DNA from: Acidobacteriota bacterium
GTDB lineage: Bacteria; Acidobacteriota; JAAYUB01
Length of the DNA: 64,000 nt
Assembly (NCBI GenBank): GCA_029565065.1
Contig: JAKQOW010000024.1
Location: 1 to 64,000 of the forward strand
Reading direction: 5' to 3'
Shown here: one piece after another, positions 18,028-26,735 of the stretch
How positions within the stretch are numbered: the first letter of the stretch is position 1
Layout of the letters: each line of letters begins with the position of its first letter
Position numbers and translations under genes: made by a program
Notes under the pieces: model-generated
Told to the model about the DNA's origin: nothing
The model's input: the letters and a program-made list of their open reading frames with translations, nothing else
Database searches by the model: none

Positions 18028-19887
18028 ATGGGAAAGATTCGAGTGCTGTCGGACCAATTGATCAACCAGATCGCCGCGGGTGAAATCGTGGAACGGCCGG
18101 CGTCCGTCGTCAAGGAGCTCGTGGAGAATGCGCTCGACGCCGGCGCCGTCCGCATCGATATCGAGGTGGCGCGGGGCGGACGGGAGCGCATCACCATCCG
18201 GGACGACGGCGAGGGGATGAGCCACGAGGACGCCCTGCTCGCCTTCGAGCACCACGCCACGAGCAAGCTGCGCGCGGCCGAGGATCTCGAGCGGATCGCC
18301 TCGCTGGGCTTCCGCGGCGAAGCGCTGCCATCGGTCGCCGCGGTGTCCCGTCTGGCGCTGCGCACGGCGGAACGGAACGCCGGCGGCACCACGGGCGGCA
18401 CGCTCGTGGAGATCCACGGCGGCGTGATCCGCGACGTCCGGCCCATCGCCTGGGCCGGCGGGACCGAACTCGTGGTGCGAGACCTGTTCTTCAACGTCCC
18501 GGCCCGCAAGAAATTCCTCCGCGCTGACACCACCGAGTCCGCCCACATCGCCCGCACCGTCACCCATTACGCCCTGGCGTGGCCGGCGGTCCATTTCACC
18601 CTGCTCAGCGGCACGCGGCGGGTGATTGACGTCCCGCCGGTCCGGTCGCTGGACGAGCGGATTCACCAGCTGTTCGGCGACGAGTTCCTCGCGGACATGA
18701 TTCCGGTGGATGCGCAGGAGGGAGACGTGCGGCTTTCCGGATTCATCTCCGGCCCGCACCAGCGCCGGGCATCCACCGAGGCGCAGTATTTCTTCGTCAA
18801 CGGCCGGATGGTCCGCGACCGCCTGCTGGCCACGGCGTTGTCGCAGGTCTACCGCGGGATCATCCCCGGCGGCACCTACCCGGCGGCGATTCTGTTCGTG
18901 GCGATTTCCGCCACCGAAATCGACGTCAACGTCCATCCGGCCAAGACGGAGATCCGCTTCCGCCAGTCGTGGCAGGTGCAGACGTTCATCCGCCGAACAC
19001 TGGAGACGGCCATCCGAGCCCACCGGCCCTTCGCCAGCCTGGCGGACTGGACGGCGCCGGCGGAGCCGACCGACACTCCGGCCGGCGACGCCCCGACCCG
19101 TGATTCGGACTCGGCCGCCGATGCCGTCCGGCAACGGGTCCACGAAGCGCTGGCGGATTTTTCAACCCGGCCGACGCCGCCGATGGAGCGTCGTTTCGCA
19201 TTCAGCTCCGGCCGGACCGGCGCGCCGGACGCCTCCATGCCGTCGACTGATCGCCGCCCCGAAACCGCGGCGCCGCCGCCGGTGCCCGGCGCCGCGGTGA
19301 CGGACACCGGCAGGTGGCGGGTGCTGGGCCAGTGGCGCGAGAGCTTCATCGTGGCGGTCAGTCCCGATGAACTGCTGGTGGTGGACCAGCATGTGGCCCA
19401 CGAGCGCGTGCTGTACGAGGCGTTCCGGCGTCAGCTCGCTGAGCGGGCGGTGCCCCGGCAGCGCCTGCTGGTGCCGGAGACGCTGGAACTGTCCCCGGCT
19501 CATCGCGAGGAGATGGATCGCGTCGCCGACCAGTTCGCGGCGGCGGGATTCGAGATCGAACCGTTTGGCAGCGGCGGCACCGTGGTGATCAAAGCGGTAC
19601 CGGCCATGGCCAGCCGGGTTGAGGTGGAGCTGCTCGTGCGCGACATTCTCGATCGGCTCGGGGATGTTGGCGCGTCGTTTTCCATCGACGAGGTCCAGCG
19701 GCGGGTGGCCGCGGCACTGGCGTGCCACGCGGCGGTCAAGATCCACACCCCCCTCGAGCCGGAGGCGATGCAGAACCTCGTGGATCGCCTGCTGGCTGCC
19801 GAGGAGCCCACCACCTGCCCCCACGGCCGACCGGTGGTGCTGCGGCTGCACATCCGGGACGTGGAGAAGGGATTCAAACGGGCCTAG
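18028..19887 (+). CDS. mutL: DNA mismatch repair endonuclease MutL
   Basis: A 619-residue protein. The N-terminal GHKL ATPase (about 1-330) shows IAAGEIVERPASVVKELVENALDAG, DDGEGM, TSKL and GFRGEAL. After a Pro/Ala-rich linker (about 340-430) the C-terminal domain carries an endonuclease motif DQHVAHERVLYE (canonical DQHAxxE with Ala to Val), ACHAAVK and CPHGRP, the metal-binding set of MutL proteins that nick DNA. The organism therefore probably uses methyl-independent repair without MutH. MutS is not in the window. ATG 18028 is used. Confidence 0.95.
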   Translation: MGKIRVLSDQLINQIAAGEIVERPASVVKELVENALDAGAVRIDIEVARGGRERITIRDDGEGMSHEDALLAFEHHATSKLRAAEDLERIASLGFRGEALPSVAAVSRLALRTAERNAGGTTGGTLVEIHGGVIRDVRPIAWAGGTELVVRDLFFNVPARKKFLRADTTESAHIARTVTHYALAWPAVHFTLLSGTRRVIDVPPVRSLDERIHQLFGDEFLADMIPVDAQEGDVRLSGFISGPHQRRASTEAQYFFVNGRMVRDRLLATALSQVYRGIIPGGTYPAAILFVAISATEIDVNVHPAKTEIRFRQSWQVQTFIRRTLETAIRAHRPFASLADWTAPAEPTDTPAGDAPTRDSDSAADAVRQRVHEALADFSTRPTPPMERRFAFSSGRTGAPDASMPSTDRRPETAAPPPVPGAAVTDTGRWRVLGQWRESFIVAVSPDELLVVDQHVAHERVLYEAFRRQLAERAVPRQRLLVPETLELSPAHREEMDRVADQFAAAGFEIEPFGSGGTVVIKAVPAMASRVEVELLVRDILDRLGDVGASFSIDEVQRRVAAALACHAAVKIHTPLEPEAMQNLVDRLLAAEEPTTCPHGRPVVLRLHIRDVEKGFKRA

Positions 19888-19903
19888 TCGGCCCGCCCCG
19901 GTT

Positions 19904-20767
19904 TCAGTCGCTGTTCAGGATGAGCGGCAGGCCGTTCTTGCCGGAGCCGATCACCACCACCTTGCTGTTGGCCGACTGGGCCAGCTTCTCGGTGGCCTCG
20001 ATCCCCTTCCACTGGAGCAGCTGCTCGCTGATCCCCTTGGAGACGATGTTCTGGAAGTCGGAGATGCCCTGCGCCTCGATGCGCTTGCGCTCCGCTTCGA
20101 GTTTCTCTTTTTCCAGGACGAACTTCATCCGCTGACTCTCCTGCTCGGCGCGTAGCTTCTCCTCGATGGCCTGGGTGAGCCCGGGCGGCAGACCCACCCG
20201 GCGCAGCGGCGCCGACTCGATGACGACGCCGCGGGGCCCCACGCTGTGGCTGATTTCTTCAGCGATGAGCCGCGACAGGGTTTCGCGCTCGGACGTGTAC
20301 AGCGCCCGCGCCTCGTACCCGGCGGTCACGCCGCGCGCCACGGAACGCACCTGCGGTTCCAGCAGCACCCGGACATAATCGGGTCCGACCGTCCGGTACA
20401 CTTCGGGAGCCTTTTCCATATTCAGATGATACAGCACGCTCACCTCCAGCTGGACGGTAAGCCCTTCCTGGGAGGGAACGTCCAGGACCTCTTTCATCTC
20501 CTGCGTCTTGACGCTGAAGACCAGCACGTTGGCCAGCGGATTGACCAGGTTGATGCCGGCGCGTAGCGGCGTCGGCGACACCGAGCCGAAGAAGTCCACC
20601 ACGCCCACGTGGCCGGCGGGCACCACGGTCACGGCCTGGAACAACATGAGCAGCACGCCGAGCACCAGTGCCCCGATGGCGGCGAGGCGGGGCACGCCGC
20701 CCTGGCGGCCCACCACGCGGAGCGCCACGACAGCCACGATTGCGATCAAAAGGCCCAGAAAAAACAT
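19904..20767 (-). CDS. SPFH/prohibitin-family membrane protein
   Basis: A 287-residue protein with two N-terminal hydrophobic segments (about 2-18 and 27-48) and an SPFH domain (about 45-220: VPAGHVGVVDFFGSV, PLRAGINLVNPL, TVQLEVSVLYHL). A coiled coil follows (about 200-245), and the end is LPLILNSD. It resembles HflC/prohibitin proteins that form ring-shaped membrane scaffolds and modulate proteases such as FtsH. The protease partner is not nearby. Convergent with mutL, 16 bases apart. A GAGGAGG ribosome site precedes the ATG. Confidence 0.9.
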   Translation of the reverse strand: MFFLGLLIAIVAVVALRVVGRQGGVPRLAAIGALVLGVLLMLFQAVTVVPAGHVGVVDFFGSVSPTPLRAGINLVNPLANVLVFSVKTQEMKEVLDVPSQEGLTVQLEVSVLYHLNMEKAPEVYRTVGPDYVRVLLEPQVRSVARGVTAGYEARALYTSERETLSRLIAEEISHSVGPRGVVIESAPLRRVGLPPGLTQAIEEKLRAEQESQRMKFVLEKEKLEAERKRIEAQGISDFQNIVSKGISEQLLQWKGIEATEKLAQSANSKVVVIGSGKNGLPLILNSD

Positions 20768-20912
20768 GGAGCTATCCTCCTCGGTGATGTGTCGATTCCT
20801 GTCGGCACCGGGTCATTGTCCCGTCGACGAACGCTGGTCAATTTGACGGATCAATTCGGCATTTTCCCGATCGTATGGCGGCGGCCGCAAACCGAGACAA
20901 CCGCGCATCCGG

Positions 20913-21665
20913 TCAGGCCACGATGGAATAGCCGCCGTCCACCACGAGGGTTTGGCCGTGAATCATGTCCGCCAGCGGGGTGCACAGGAAATACACCACG
21001 TTGGCGACGTCCTCGGGCGTCGTGAGACGACCGGCCGGCGTGCGCCGGCGGGAGTTGTCCAGGATCTCCTCCCGGCGGGGGAAGTGTTTCAGCGCGTCGG
21101 TTTCCACCACGCCCGCGGAGACGGCGTTCACATTGATCCCGCGCGGCGCCAGTTCCACGGCCAGGTGGCGGACCAGCGATTCCAGGGCCGCCTTCGAAGC
21201 CCCCACCGCCGCGTAATCGGGGATGGCGCGCACCGCTCCCAGGCTGCTCACGGCGATCACCCGCCCGCCGCGATCGCCCATGAGCGGCATGGCGTGCTGG
21301 ATCAGGCCAAGCAGGGCCCCGGCGTTGATGTCCATGGTCCAATGCCAGTGCCGTTCCGTGAGCTCCACCGCCGGTTTGAGGACGCCCGACGCGGCATTGC
21401 TCACCACGATATCCAGGCGCCCGAACTCCGCGCGGATCTTCTCGAAGATGCACTCCAGCTGACCACGATCCGCCACATTGCCCTTGATGGGCACCGCCCG
21501 GACGCCGAACTGTTCGATGGCCTGAGCCGTCTCCAGCGCCGGGGTCTGGCTGCGCAGATAGTTGATGGCCACATGGACGCCTTCCGAGGCCAGCTTCATG
21601 GCGATGGCGCGGCCGATGCCCCGGGAAGCTCCTGTAATCAGAGCGCATTTGTCTGTCAGGTTCAT
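20913..21665 (-). CDS. fabL: Enoyl-ACP reductase FabL-like SDR
   Basis: A 250-residue short-chain dehydrogenase with the NAD(P) motif TGASRGIG, the NAAS/NAG-type strand, and an active site Y-x4-S-K (YAAVGASKAALE). The stretch from that site to the C-terminus (VNAVSAGVVETDALKHFPRREE, PAGRL, DMIHGQTLVVDGG) closely follows the Bacillus FabL enoyl-ACP reductase, more than generic FabG. It would reduce trans-2-enoyl-ACP in the last step of fatty acid elongation. It is downstream of a FabK-like gene, 55 bases apart, on the same strand. A different SDR substrate is possible. Confidence 0.78.
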   Translation of the reverse strand: MNLTDKCALITGASRGIGRAIAMKLASEGVHVAINYLRSQTPALETAQAIEQFGVRAVPIKGNVADRGQLECIFEKIRAEFGRLDIVVSNAASGVLKPAVELTERHWHWTMDINAGALLGLIQHAMPLMGDRGGRVIAVSSLGAVRAIPDYAAVGASKAALESLVRHLAVELAPRGINVNAVSAGVVETDALKHFPRREEILDNSRRRTPAGRLTTPEDVANVVYFLCTPLADMIHGQTLVVDGGYSIVA

Positions 21666-21720
21666 GACTGCTCCTATTGTCCGCAAGATCCGGCCGTTCC
21701 GCCGTCGCTCACGCCCGGTT

Positions 21721-22686
21721 TCAGCCGGCCACCGCCGGCAGGCGGCCGCAGGCCGCCTCGTATTCCGCCAGGAACCGGCGGACGATTTCGCCGGCGGGCA
21801 GGATCTCCCGCACCAGTCCGGCCACCTGTCCGATTTCCAGTTCCCCCTCTTCCAGGTCGCCTTCGGCCATGCCCTGCCGCGCCCGGCCCGTGCCCAACAG
21901 GGTGGCCAGTTCATCCCGGCCGGCCCCGGCCGCTTCGCGCGCCTGCGCCGTCCGGGCAAACGCGTTCTTCAGCAGCCGGACCGGGGTCACCCGCTTCAGG
22001 GTGAGCACCGTGTCGGTATCGGCAGCACCCACCACCGCCGCCTTAAAGGCCGGGTGGGCGGATGATTCCAGGCTGGCGACGAACCGGGTGCCCACCTGTA
22101 CCCCATCGGCTCCGAGCGCCAAGGCGGCGGCCATGGCGCGGCCGTCGCCGATGCCGCCGGCTGCGATCACGGGCACGCGGACCGCGTCCACCACCTGGGG
22201 CACCAGCACCAGCGTGGTCAGCTCATCGACTCCGTTGTGGCCTCCCGCCTCGAATCCCTCCGCCACCACCGCATCCACGCCCGCCGTCTCGCACTTGCAT
22301 GCCAGAGCCACGTTGGGAGCCACGTGGGCCACCACGGCTCCGCCCGCTTTCAGGTCGCCGGTGTACTTTTTCGGGCTGCCGGCCGACGTGATTACAATTC
22401 CCACGCGCTCGTCCAGGCAGACGGCGACAGACTCCGACGCATACTTGTAGAGCAGCGGGATGTTCACGCCGAACGGACGGGTCGTGGCCCGCCGCGCGTT
22501 CCGTATGTGCTCACGCAACAGGTCCGGGCGCAGAGAACCGGCGCCGATCACGCCGAGACCGCCGGCTTCCGAGACGGCCGACGCCAGCTGCCAGCCCGCA
22601 CACCAGACCATCCCCCCCTGGATGATGGGGTGACGGATACCGAACAATTGGGTAATTCGCGTGTCCATGAGCTTGAGTGGTTCCAT
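21721..22686 (-). CDS. fabK: FMN-dependent enoyl-ACP reductase FabK / nitronate monooxygenase family
   Basis: A 321-residue TIM-barrel flavoprotein. Hallmarks: IRHPIIQGGMVW, AGGLGVIGAG, GVNIPL, the DAVVAEGFEAGGHNG motif typical of FabK, and AAGGIGDGRAMAAALALGADGVQVGTRF. FabK reduces enoyl-ACP with FMN and NAD(P)H; close relatives oxidise nitronates. The EAGGHNG motif and the adjacent FabL-like gene favour a role in fatty acid synthesis. ATG 22686 is preferred; an in-frame GTG at 22698 and ATG at 22668 are alternatives. Confidence 0.8.
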   Translation of the reverse strand: MEPLKLMDTRITQLFGIRHPIIQGGMVWCAGWQLASAVSEAGGLGVIGAGSLRPDLLREHIRNARRATTRPFGVNIPLLYKYASESVAVCLDERVGIVITSAGSPKKYTGDLKAGGAVVAHVAPNVALACKCETAGVDAVVAEGFEAGGHNGVDELTTLVLVPQVVDAVRVPVIAAGGIGDGRAMAAALALGADGVQVGTRFVASLESSAHPAFKAAVVGAADTDTVLTLKRVTPVRLLKNAFARTAQAREAAGAGRDELATLLGTGRARQGMAEGDLEEGELEIGQVAGLVREILPAGEIVRRFLAEYEAACGRLPAVAG

Positions 22687-22893
22687 TGTAAACGGCACGT
22701 CTCAATCCGGCAATCTTAGATTCCGCCGATCCCACAGCGGTGCAGTTAAAGTGATTCAGAAGTGTCAGATAATTTTACACAACACTGATAAATGATGCCA
22801 GTATTTTTTACACTTAAATCCCAAATGAAGGACTTTAAAATGCAAAATCTTTTTATTCAATAACATAAAAGGACTTGTTTTCAGGTTTTCAAT

Positions 22894-22909
22894 TGGCAAG
22901 CAACATGCT
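22894..22909 (+). promoter_or_regulatory. Sigma54-like -24/-12 promoter before the ECF sigma gene
   Basis: TGGCAAG-N4-ATGCT matches the sigma54 consensus TGGCACG-N4-TTGCT at nearly every position, with correct GG to GC spacing. It ends 35 bases before the ATG. The region 22745-22880 is markedly AT-rich and could hold an activator or IHF site. Confidence 0.5.
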
Positions 22910-22944
22910 GCTAGAGAGGTGAGCGCAGTGAGAGGAGAAATTCC

Positions 22945-23580
22945 ATGAGCCAAACCGATGCATTCACCGTCCACGGATCGAATGGCAAACAGCGTGTCCC
23001 GGCACCCGTCCGGCCCGCGGAGGCCAGCGGCCAGATCCTCATCTTCGATCCAGAAGATTTCTACCGGCAGCACTATTCCCGGCTCTTCCACGCGGCGCTG
23101 CGGATCCTGCGCGACCGCCACCTGGCCGAAGACGCCGTCCAGGAAGCATTCAAGAACATATTCATGCACCTGAAAGAATTCCGCGGGGAAAGCCGGATGG
23201 AGACCTGGATGACCCGCATCGTCGTCAATGTCTCGCTGGGTTACATCCGCAAGCACAAGGTCCGCCTGAAGGGAGAAGTGGCTCTCGATGCCGGGGAAAC
23301 ACCCCTCACGGCCCAGCTGCCTGATGCCGGCGCCGATCCCTTCACCACCACCCGGCGCCGGGAGCTTCGCCAGATTCTGAACCAAGCCATGGGCCAACTT
23401 CGGGCGATTCACCGCCAGGTCATCTACCTTCACGACATCCAGCAGCACACCCTGGAGGACATCGCCCGGCTGCTGCGAACGCCCATCGGCACCGTCAAGA
23501 GCCGTCTCTTTTACGGCCGCCGCGAATTGCAGCGCATTCTGGAACATTTGACCGCCCGCCAGGCATATCACCTCTTGTGA
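22945..23580 (+). CDS. ECF-type RNA polymerase sigma factor
   Basis: A 211-residue protein with sigma region 2 (about 38-105: FYRQHYSRLFHAALRILRDRHLAEDAVQEAF, then the -10-binding helix to YIRKHK) and region 4 (about 140-200: ALRAIHRQVIYLHDIQQHTLEDIARLLRTPIGTVKSRLFYGRREL). An N-terminal extension of about 35 residues is present. ECF factors direct RNA polymerase to stress or envelope regulons. No anti-sigma factor gene is next to it, which is unusual for the family. It stands between a sigma54-like promoter and a terminator, so it is a single-gene unit. Confidence 0.93.
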   Translation: MSQTDAFTVHGSNGKQRVPAPVRPAEASGQILIFDPEDFYRQHYSRLFHAALRILRDRHLAEDAVQEAFKNIFMHLKEFRGESRMETWMTRIVVNVSLGYIRKHKVRLKGEVALDAGETPLTAQLPDAGADPFTTTRRRELRQILNQAMGQLRAIHRQVIYLHDIQQHTLEDIARLLRTPIGTVKSRLFYGRRELQRILEHLTARQAYHLL

Positions 23581-23607
23581 GGACGTGACGGCACGGCCCA
23601 CCAGGAT

Positions 23608-23637
23608 CCGGATCCCCTCGGGGATCCGGTCTTTTTT
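23608..23637 (+). terminator. Rho-independent terminator after the ECF sigma gene
   Basis: CCGGATCCCC (23608-23617) pairs with GGGGATCCGG (23620-23629), followed by TCTTTTTT. Confidence 0.85.
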
Positions 23638-23667
23638 ATGCGCCCATGCGAGTGGCGCATCGAACGG

Positions 23668-25188
23668 TCAATACCGGTAAAGTATCTTGACGATTTCGTC
23701 GATGACGGCTTTGGGCGCGTCGTTCCCCGGCGGGACGTTGTTGACGATGATGCAAAAAGCCACCAGCCGGTGGGACGCGGTGTGGACATAACCGGCCATG
23801 GAGACCACCGTGGACAGCCGTCCGGTCTTCGCCAGCACGTTGCCGGCGGTGCGGCCGTCCAGCCGGTACTTGAGCGTACCTTCCCGACCGGCTTCAGGAA
23901 GCAGCGTGGCGAAGCGCTCGAAATCGGGCGCCTTGGCGATCAGGCAGAGCCAGTCGGTCATCAACCGCGGCGTCACGAGGTTGCGCCGGCTCAGGCCGGA
24001 GCCGTCCGCCATGGCGATGTTCTGCCGCGGCTCCATAAGCTGCGGCCACAAGCCGTAAACCGCCTGGATGCCGGCCTCGCGATCGTTGCTTTCGGGCGGC
24101 ACCTGGCCGCGAGCCAGGTCGCGCAGCAGGACTTCCGCATAATTGTTGATGCTGCGCTCCATCACCGGCAGCAGGATCTGCTCCAGGGGCCGGCCCTCGA
24201 TCACGGCCAGCCGCGTTCCCGGCTCCGGCGGCGGAGCATCGGGGAGGTAGGGCCGGCGGTACCGCGCTCCGGCTCCGCCGCTCACCGGCACACCCAGCCG
24301 CAGCAGTTCATCCCGGATCCAGCGGGCGGCGGTCAGCGCGGGATCGCTGACGGCCACGCGGAGCACCCGTCTGGACGCTCCGCTCGGAAACCGGCCGCTC
24401 ACGATGAATTCATCGGTGTCGAATGGCTTGTAGACGATGAGATCGTCTGCTCCGGCGCCCCGGGCGGTCACGGCGAGGTTTCGCACTTGGGGCTGGAGAA
24501 AGGCGGGCACCGCCTCGATCTGGGGCGGTTGGCCAGGCTCTCCGGGTGTGATCCGCAACTCCATGATGCCGTCGTTCAGGGCCAGCGCGCTGACCTTGGC
24601 GCCGTACGCCCACTGGAATTCCTCCCAGCTCCAGTCGGGGCCGTACGGCTCGTCGAGCTGGGCGGTGGCGTCACCGATGACGTCGCCCTCGACCTTGCGG
24701 ATCCCCGTCTGCCGGAGCAGTTCCAGGACGAACGACTGCACCGGAAGCGCCGGATCGTCTTCGAAGAAACGGAATGACCACGACGGGTCGCCGCCACCCC
24801 GGATGATCAGCGGGCCGCGCAGGGTGCCGTCCTTGTCCAGACGCCCGGTGGTGGCAATCTCGGTCCGAAAGCGGTGGTCGGGGCCGAACGTCCTCCACGC
24901 CGCGTAGCCGGTGAGGAGCTTTTGGATGGATGCCGGCACGAACAGGCGGCGCTCGTTCCACGCGTAGAGCGAGGTGCCTTTCTGGACATCCATGATCGAC
25001 ACGCCCCAGAATCCGGGCGGATGGCCGGGCCGGTCGAGCACTTTCTTGATCTGTTTGGCGACCTGGGCCCCCGACAGGTGGTCGGCGGCGGAAGCCCCGG
25101 CGGCAACCGGCACCAGGCCCGCCAGCAGCAGCACCAGGAGCAGGCGGGGTCTCCGGCAAGCCACAGTCGGACGCGTCCCGGCCCCCAT
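23668..25188 (-). CDS. dacB: D-alanyl-D-alanine carboxypeptidase/endopeptidase (PBP4, DacB)
   Basis: A 506-residue periplasmic enzyme with a signal peptide (about 14-35) and the three penicillin-binding motifs: SxxK as SIQK (Ser87, Lys90), SxN as SINN, and KTG (LAKTGRLST). The large insert between the first two motifs is typical of S13/PBP4. It trims or cleaves peptidoglycan cross-links. ATG 25188 starts one base after the upstream panC-like stop and has an AGGA ribosome site inside that gene, so it is translationally coupled. It is the last gene of the lptD operon. Confidence 0.93.
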   Translation of the reverse strand: MGAGTRPTVACRRPRLLLVLLLAGLVPVAAGASAADHLSGAQVAKQIKKVLDRPGHPPGFWGVSIMDVQKGTSLYAWNERRLFVPASIQKLLTGYAAWRTFGPDHRFRTEIATTGRLDKDGTLRGPLIIRGGGDPSWSFRFFEDDPALPVQSFVLELLRQTGIRKVEGDVIGDATAQLDEPYGPDWSWEEFQWAYGAKVSALALNDGIMELRITPGEPGQPPQIEAVPAFLQPQVRNLAVTARGAGADDLIVYKPFDTDEFIVSGRFPSGASRRVLRVAVSDPALTAARWIRDELLRLGVPVSGGAGARYRRPYLPDAPPPEPGTRLAVIEGRPLEQILLPVMERSINNYAEVLLRDLARGQVPPESNDREAGIQAVYGLWPQLMEPRQNIAMADGSGLSRRNLVTPRLMTDWLCLIAKAPDFERFATLLPEAGREGTLKYRLDGRTAGNVLAKTGRLSTVVSMAGYVHTASHRLVAFCIIVNNVPPGNDAPKAVIDEIVKILYRY

Positions 25189-25189
25189 C

Positions 25190-26044
25190 TCAATCCTGCT
25201 GAGCATGGAAGATGAAATTGTCCGTGAAACGGAACCGGCCCACGTGGGCCACCACATAGACCAGGGCGTCCCGGGTCACCCGCTCCAGCGGTTCCAGGTT
25301 GCCCGGGTCCAGGATGCCGACAAACCGGACGTGCAGCAGGGGCTCGCGGCCCAGCAGCTCATGCATCCGCTGGATTATCTTGGCTGCTGATTTCTCGCCG
25401 GCCATGAGCTCCTCCCGAGCGGCGCCCAGAGCCTGGCAGACTTTCAGGGCGACGCCCTTTTCGGCGTCGCCGAACAGCCCATGGAACGACGAATATGGCA
25501 GGCCGTTCTCGTCGCGCACGGTGGGACTCAGCACCGGTTCGGTCCGCAGGTCGAGGTCCCGGATCAGCCGTTTCAGAATGAGGAAGTCGAGGTAGTTTTT
25601 CTGCGCCACGAACACAAAATTGGGTCGGAACAGGTTCATGGCCTGAAGATAGACGGTTGCCAGACCGGTCAGGTACTGGTCGGTCTCGATGCCCCGGAAG
25701 CGCTGATCCAGTTTATCGAGGCGCACATGGGTGCGGTGGTCCTGCGGGCGCAGTTCCCCGCGGCCGGGGAAACAGGCATAGTCCACGCCTTCCGCCGCGA
25801 GCAGTTCGATATCTGCCGGGCGTTGTTCCTTGAGGCGGAGCAGCGTCTCGTCGTCCTGGACGAGAGCGGGATTGGCGTAGACCATCACCAGCACGGAATC
25901 GGTCATTTCGCGCGCCTTCCGGATCAGGGCCAGGTGCCCCTCATGCAACAGACCCATGGCAGAGACGAAGCCCAGCTTGGTTTCGCCGGACTGGAAACGC
26001 GCGGCCATCTCCCGAATCTGATTGGGTGATTCCAGGATTTTCAT
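25190..26044 (-). CDS. Pantothenate synthetase-like ligase with altered pantoate pocket
   Basis: The 284-residue protein aligns along its whole length with PanC: MGLLHEGHLAL (adenylation His34, His37), NP of VYANPALV, QK of VAQKNYLDF, and PTVRDENGLPYSS. PanC activates pantoate with ATP and joins it to beta-alanine. Several PanC pocket residues are changed. By comparison with the M. tuberculosis enzyme as I recall it: Gln72 to Leu, Asp161 to Asn, Gln164 to Asp, Arg198 to Phe, and PTMG is SAMG. The ATP site is kept and the pantoate site is not. It may be a diverged PanC or a ligase for another acid. It sits between a deoxynucleoside kinase gene (3-base gap) and dacB. Confidence 0.78.
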   Translation of the reverse strand: MKILESPNQIREMAARFQSGETKLGFVSAMGLLHEGHLALIRKAREMTDSVLVMVYANPALVQDDETLLRLKEQRPADIELLAAEGVDYACFPGRGELRPQDHRTHVRLDKLDQRFRGIETDQYLTGLATVYLQAMNLFRPNFVFVAQKNYLDFLILKRLIRDLDLRTEPVLSPTVRDENGLPYSSFHGLFGDAEKGVALKVCQALGAAREELMAGEKSAAKIIQRMHELLGREPLLHVRFVGILDPGNLEPLERVTRDALVYVVAHVGRFRFTDNFIFHAQQD

Positions 26045-26047
26045 GGA

Positions 26048-26698
26048 TCATCCCCGCGCGGGCGGCGCGTAGTACTGCAGACCCGTCACGTTCTTGAACC
26101 GCAGAAACTTGATGAAATCGTCGGTCTTGGCGCCGGTCACGGTGAAATCGATCTGCTCGGTTTCCAGCACCAGGACCGGGACGCGCGTCCGCTGCTGGTA
26201 CTGGAAAAAGAAGTGCTCATAGGCCTGAATGAGGTCCTTCAGGTAGGACGGCGGAATCCGCCCCTCCATCGGGACGTTGCGCCGCTCGATCCGTTCCAGC
26301 AGAGTGTCGACATCCGCCTTGAGGTAGATGACCAGGTCGGGCTGGATGAGGTAGTCCGACATGGCCTCATACAACTTGTTGTAGATGACCAATTCCTGAT
26401 CGTTGAGGTTCAGACAGGCGAAGAGCTTGTCCTTCTCCAACAAGAAATCCGAGATGACCGGGGCGGGACTGGGGGACTGCCTCGTCAGCTCCCGCATCAG
26501 CGTCCAGCGCTGAGCCAGAAAGAAGAGCTGGGCCTTGAACGCGGCGCCCGGCTGCCCCTCATAGAAGGCGGTGATGTGGGGATTCTCCCACGGCTGGTCC
26601 AACACCGCCCGGCCCTGAAATTCTTCCGCCAATCGCTTGGCCAGGGTGGTTTTCCCCACGCCGATGGGCCCTTCGATGACGAGGTACTTGAAATTCAT
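26048..26698 (-). CDS. Deoxynucleoside kinase
   Basis: A 216-residue P-loop kinase: GPIGVGKTT at about 10-18, DFLLEKDKLFA (the ER/DR-type segment before the lid in dGK/dAK proteins), YLKADVDTLLERIERR (lid arginines), and ending with a KT(D)DF segment. It phosphorylates deoxyribonucleosides to monophosphates for dNTP salvage. Base preference (deoxyguanosine or deoxyadenosine are common in this subfamily) cannot be decided. It lies in the lptD-folK operon; kinase and folK clustering is seen in several phyla. Confidence 0.9.
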   Translation of the reverse strand: MNFKYLVIEGPIGVGKTTLAKRLAEEFQGRAVLDQPWENPHITAFYEGQPGAAFKAQLFFLAQRWTLMRELTRQSPSPAPVISDFLLEKDKLFACLNLNDQELVIYNKLYEAMSDYLIQPDLVIYLKADVDTLLERIERRNVPMEGRIPPSYLKDLIQAYEHFFFQYQQRTRVPVLVLETEQIDFTVTGAKTDDFIKFLRFKNVTGLQYYAPPARG

Positions 26699-26735
26699 AA
26701 CATTAGGAAATATTAGGGTTTAGCCACAGGCCGGA

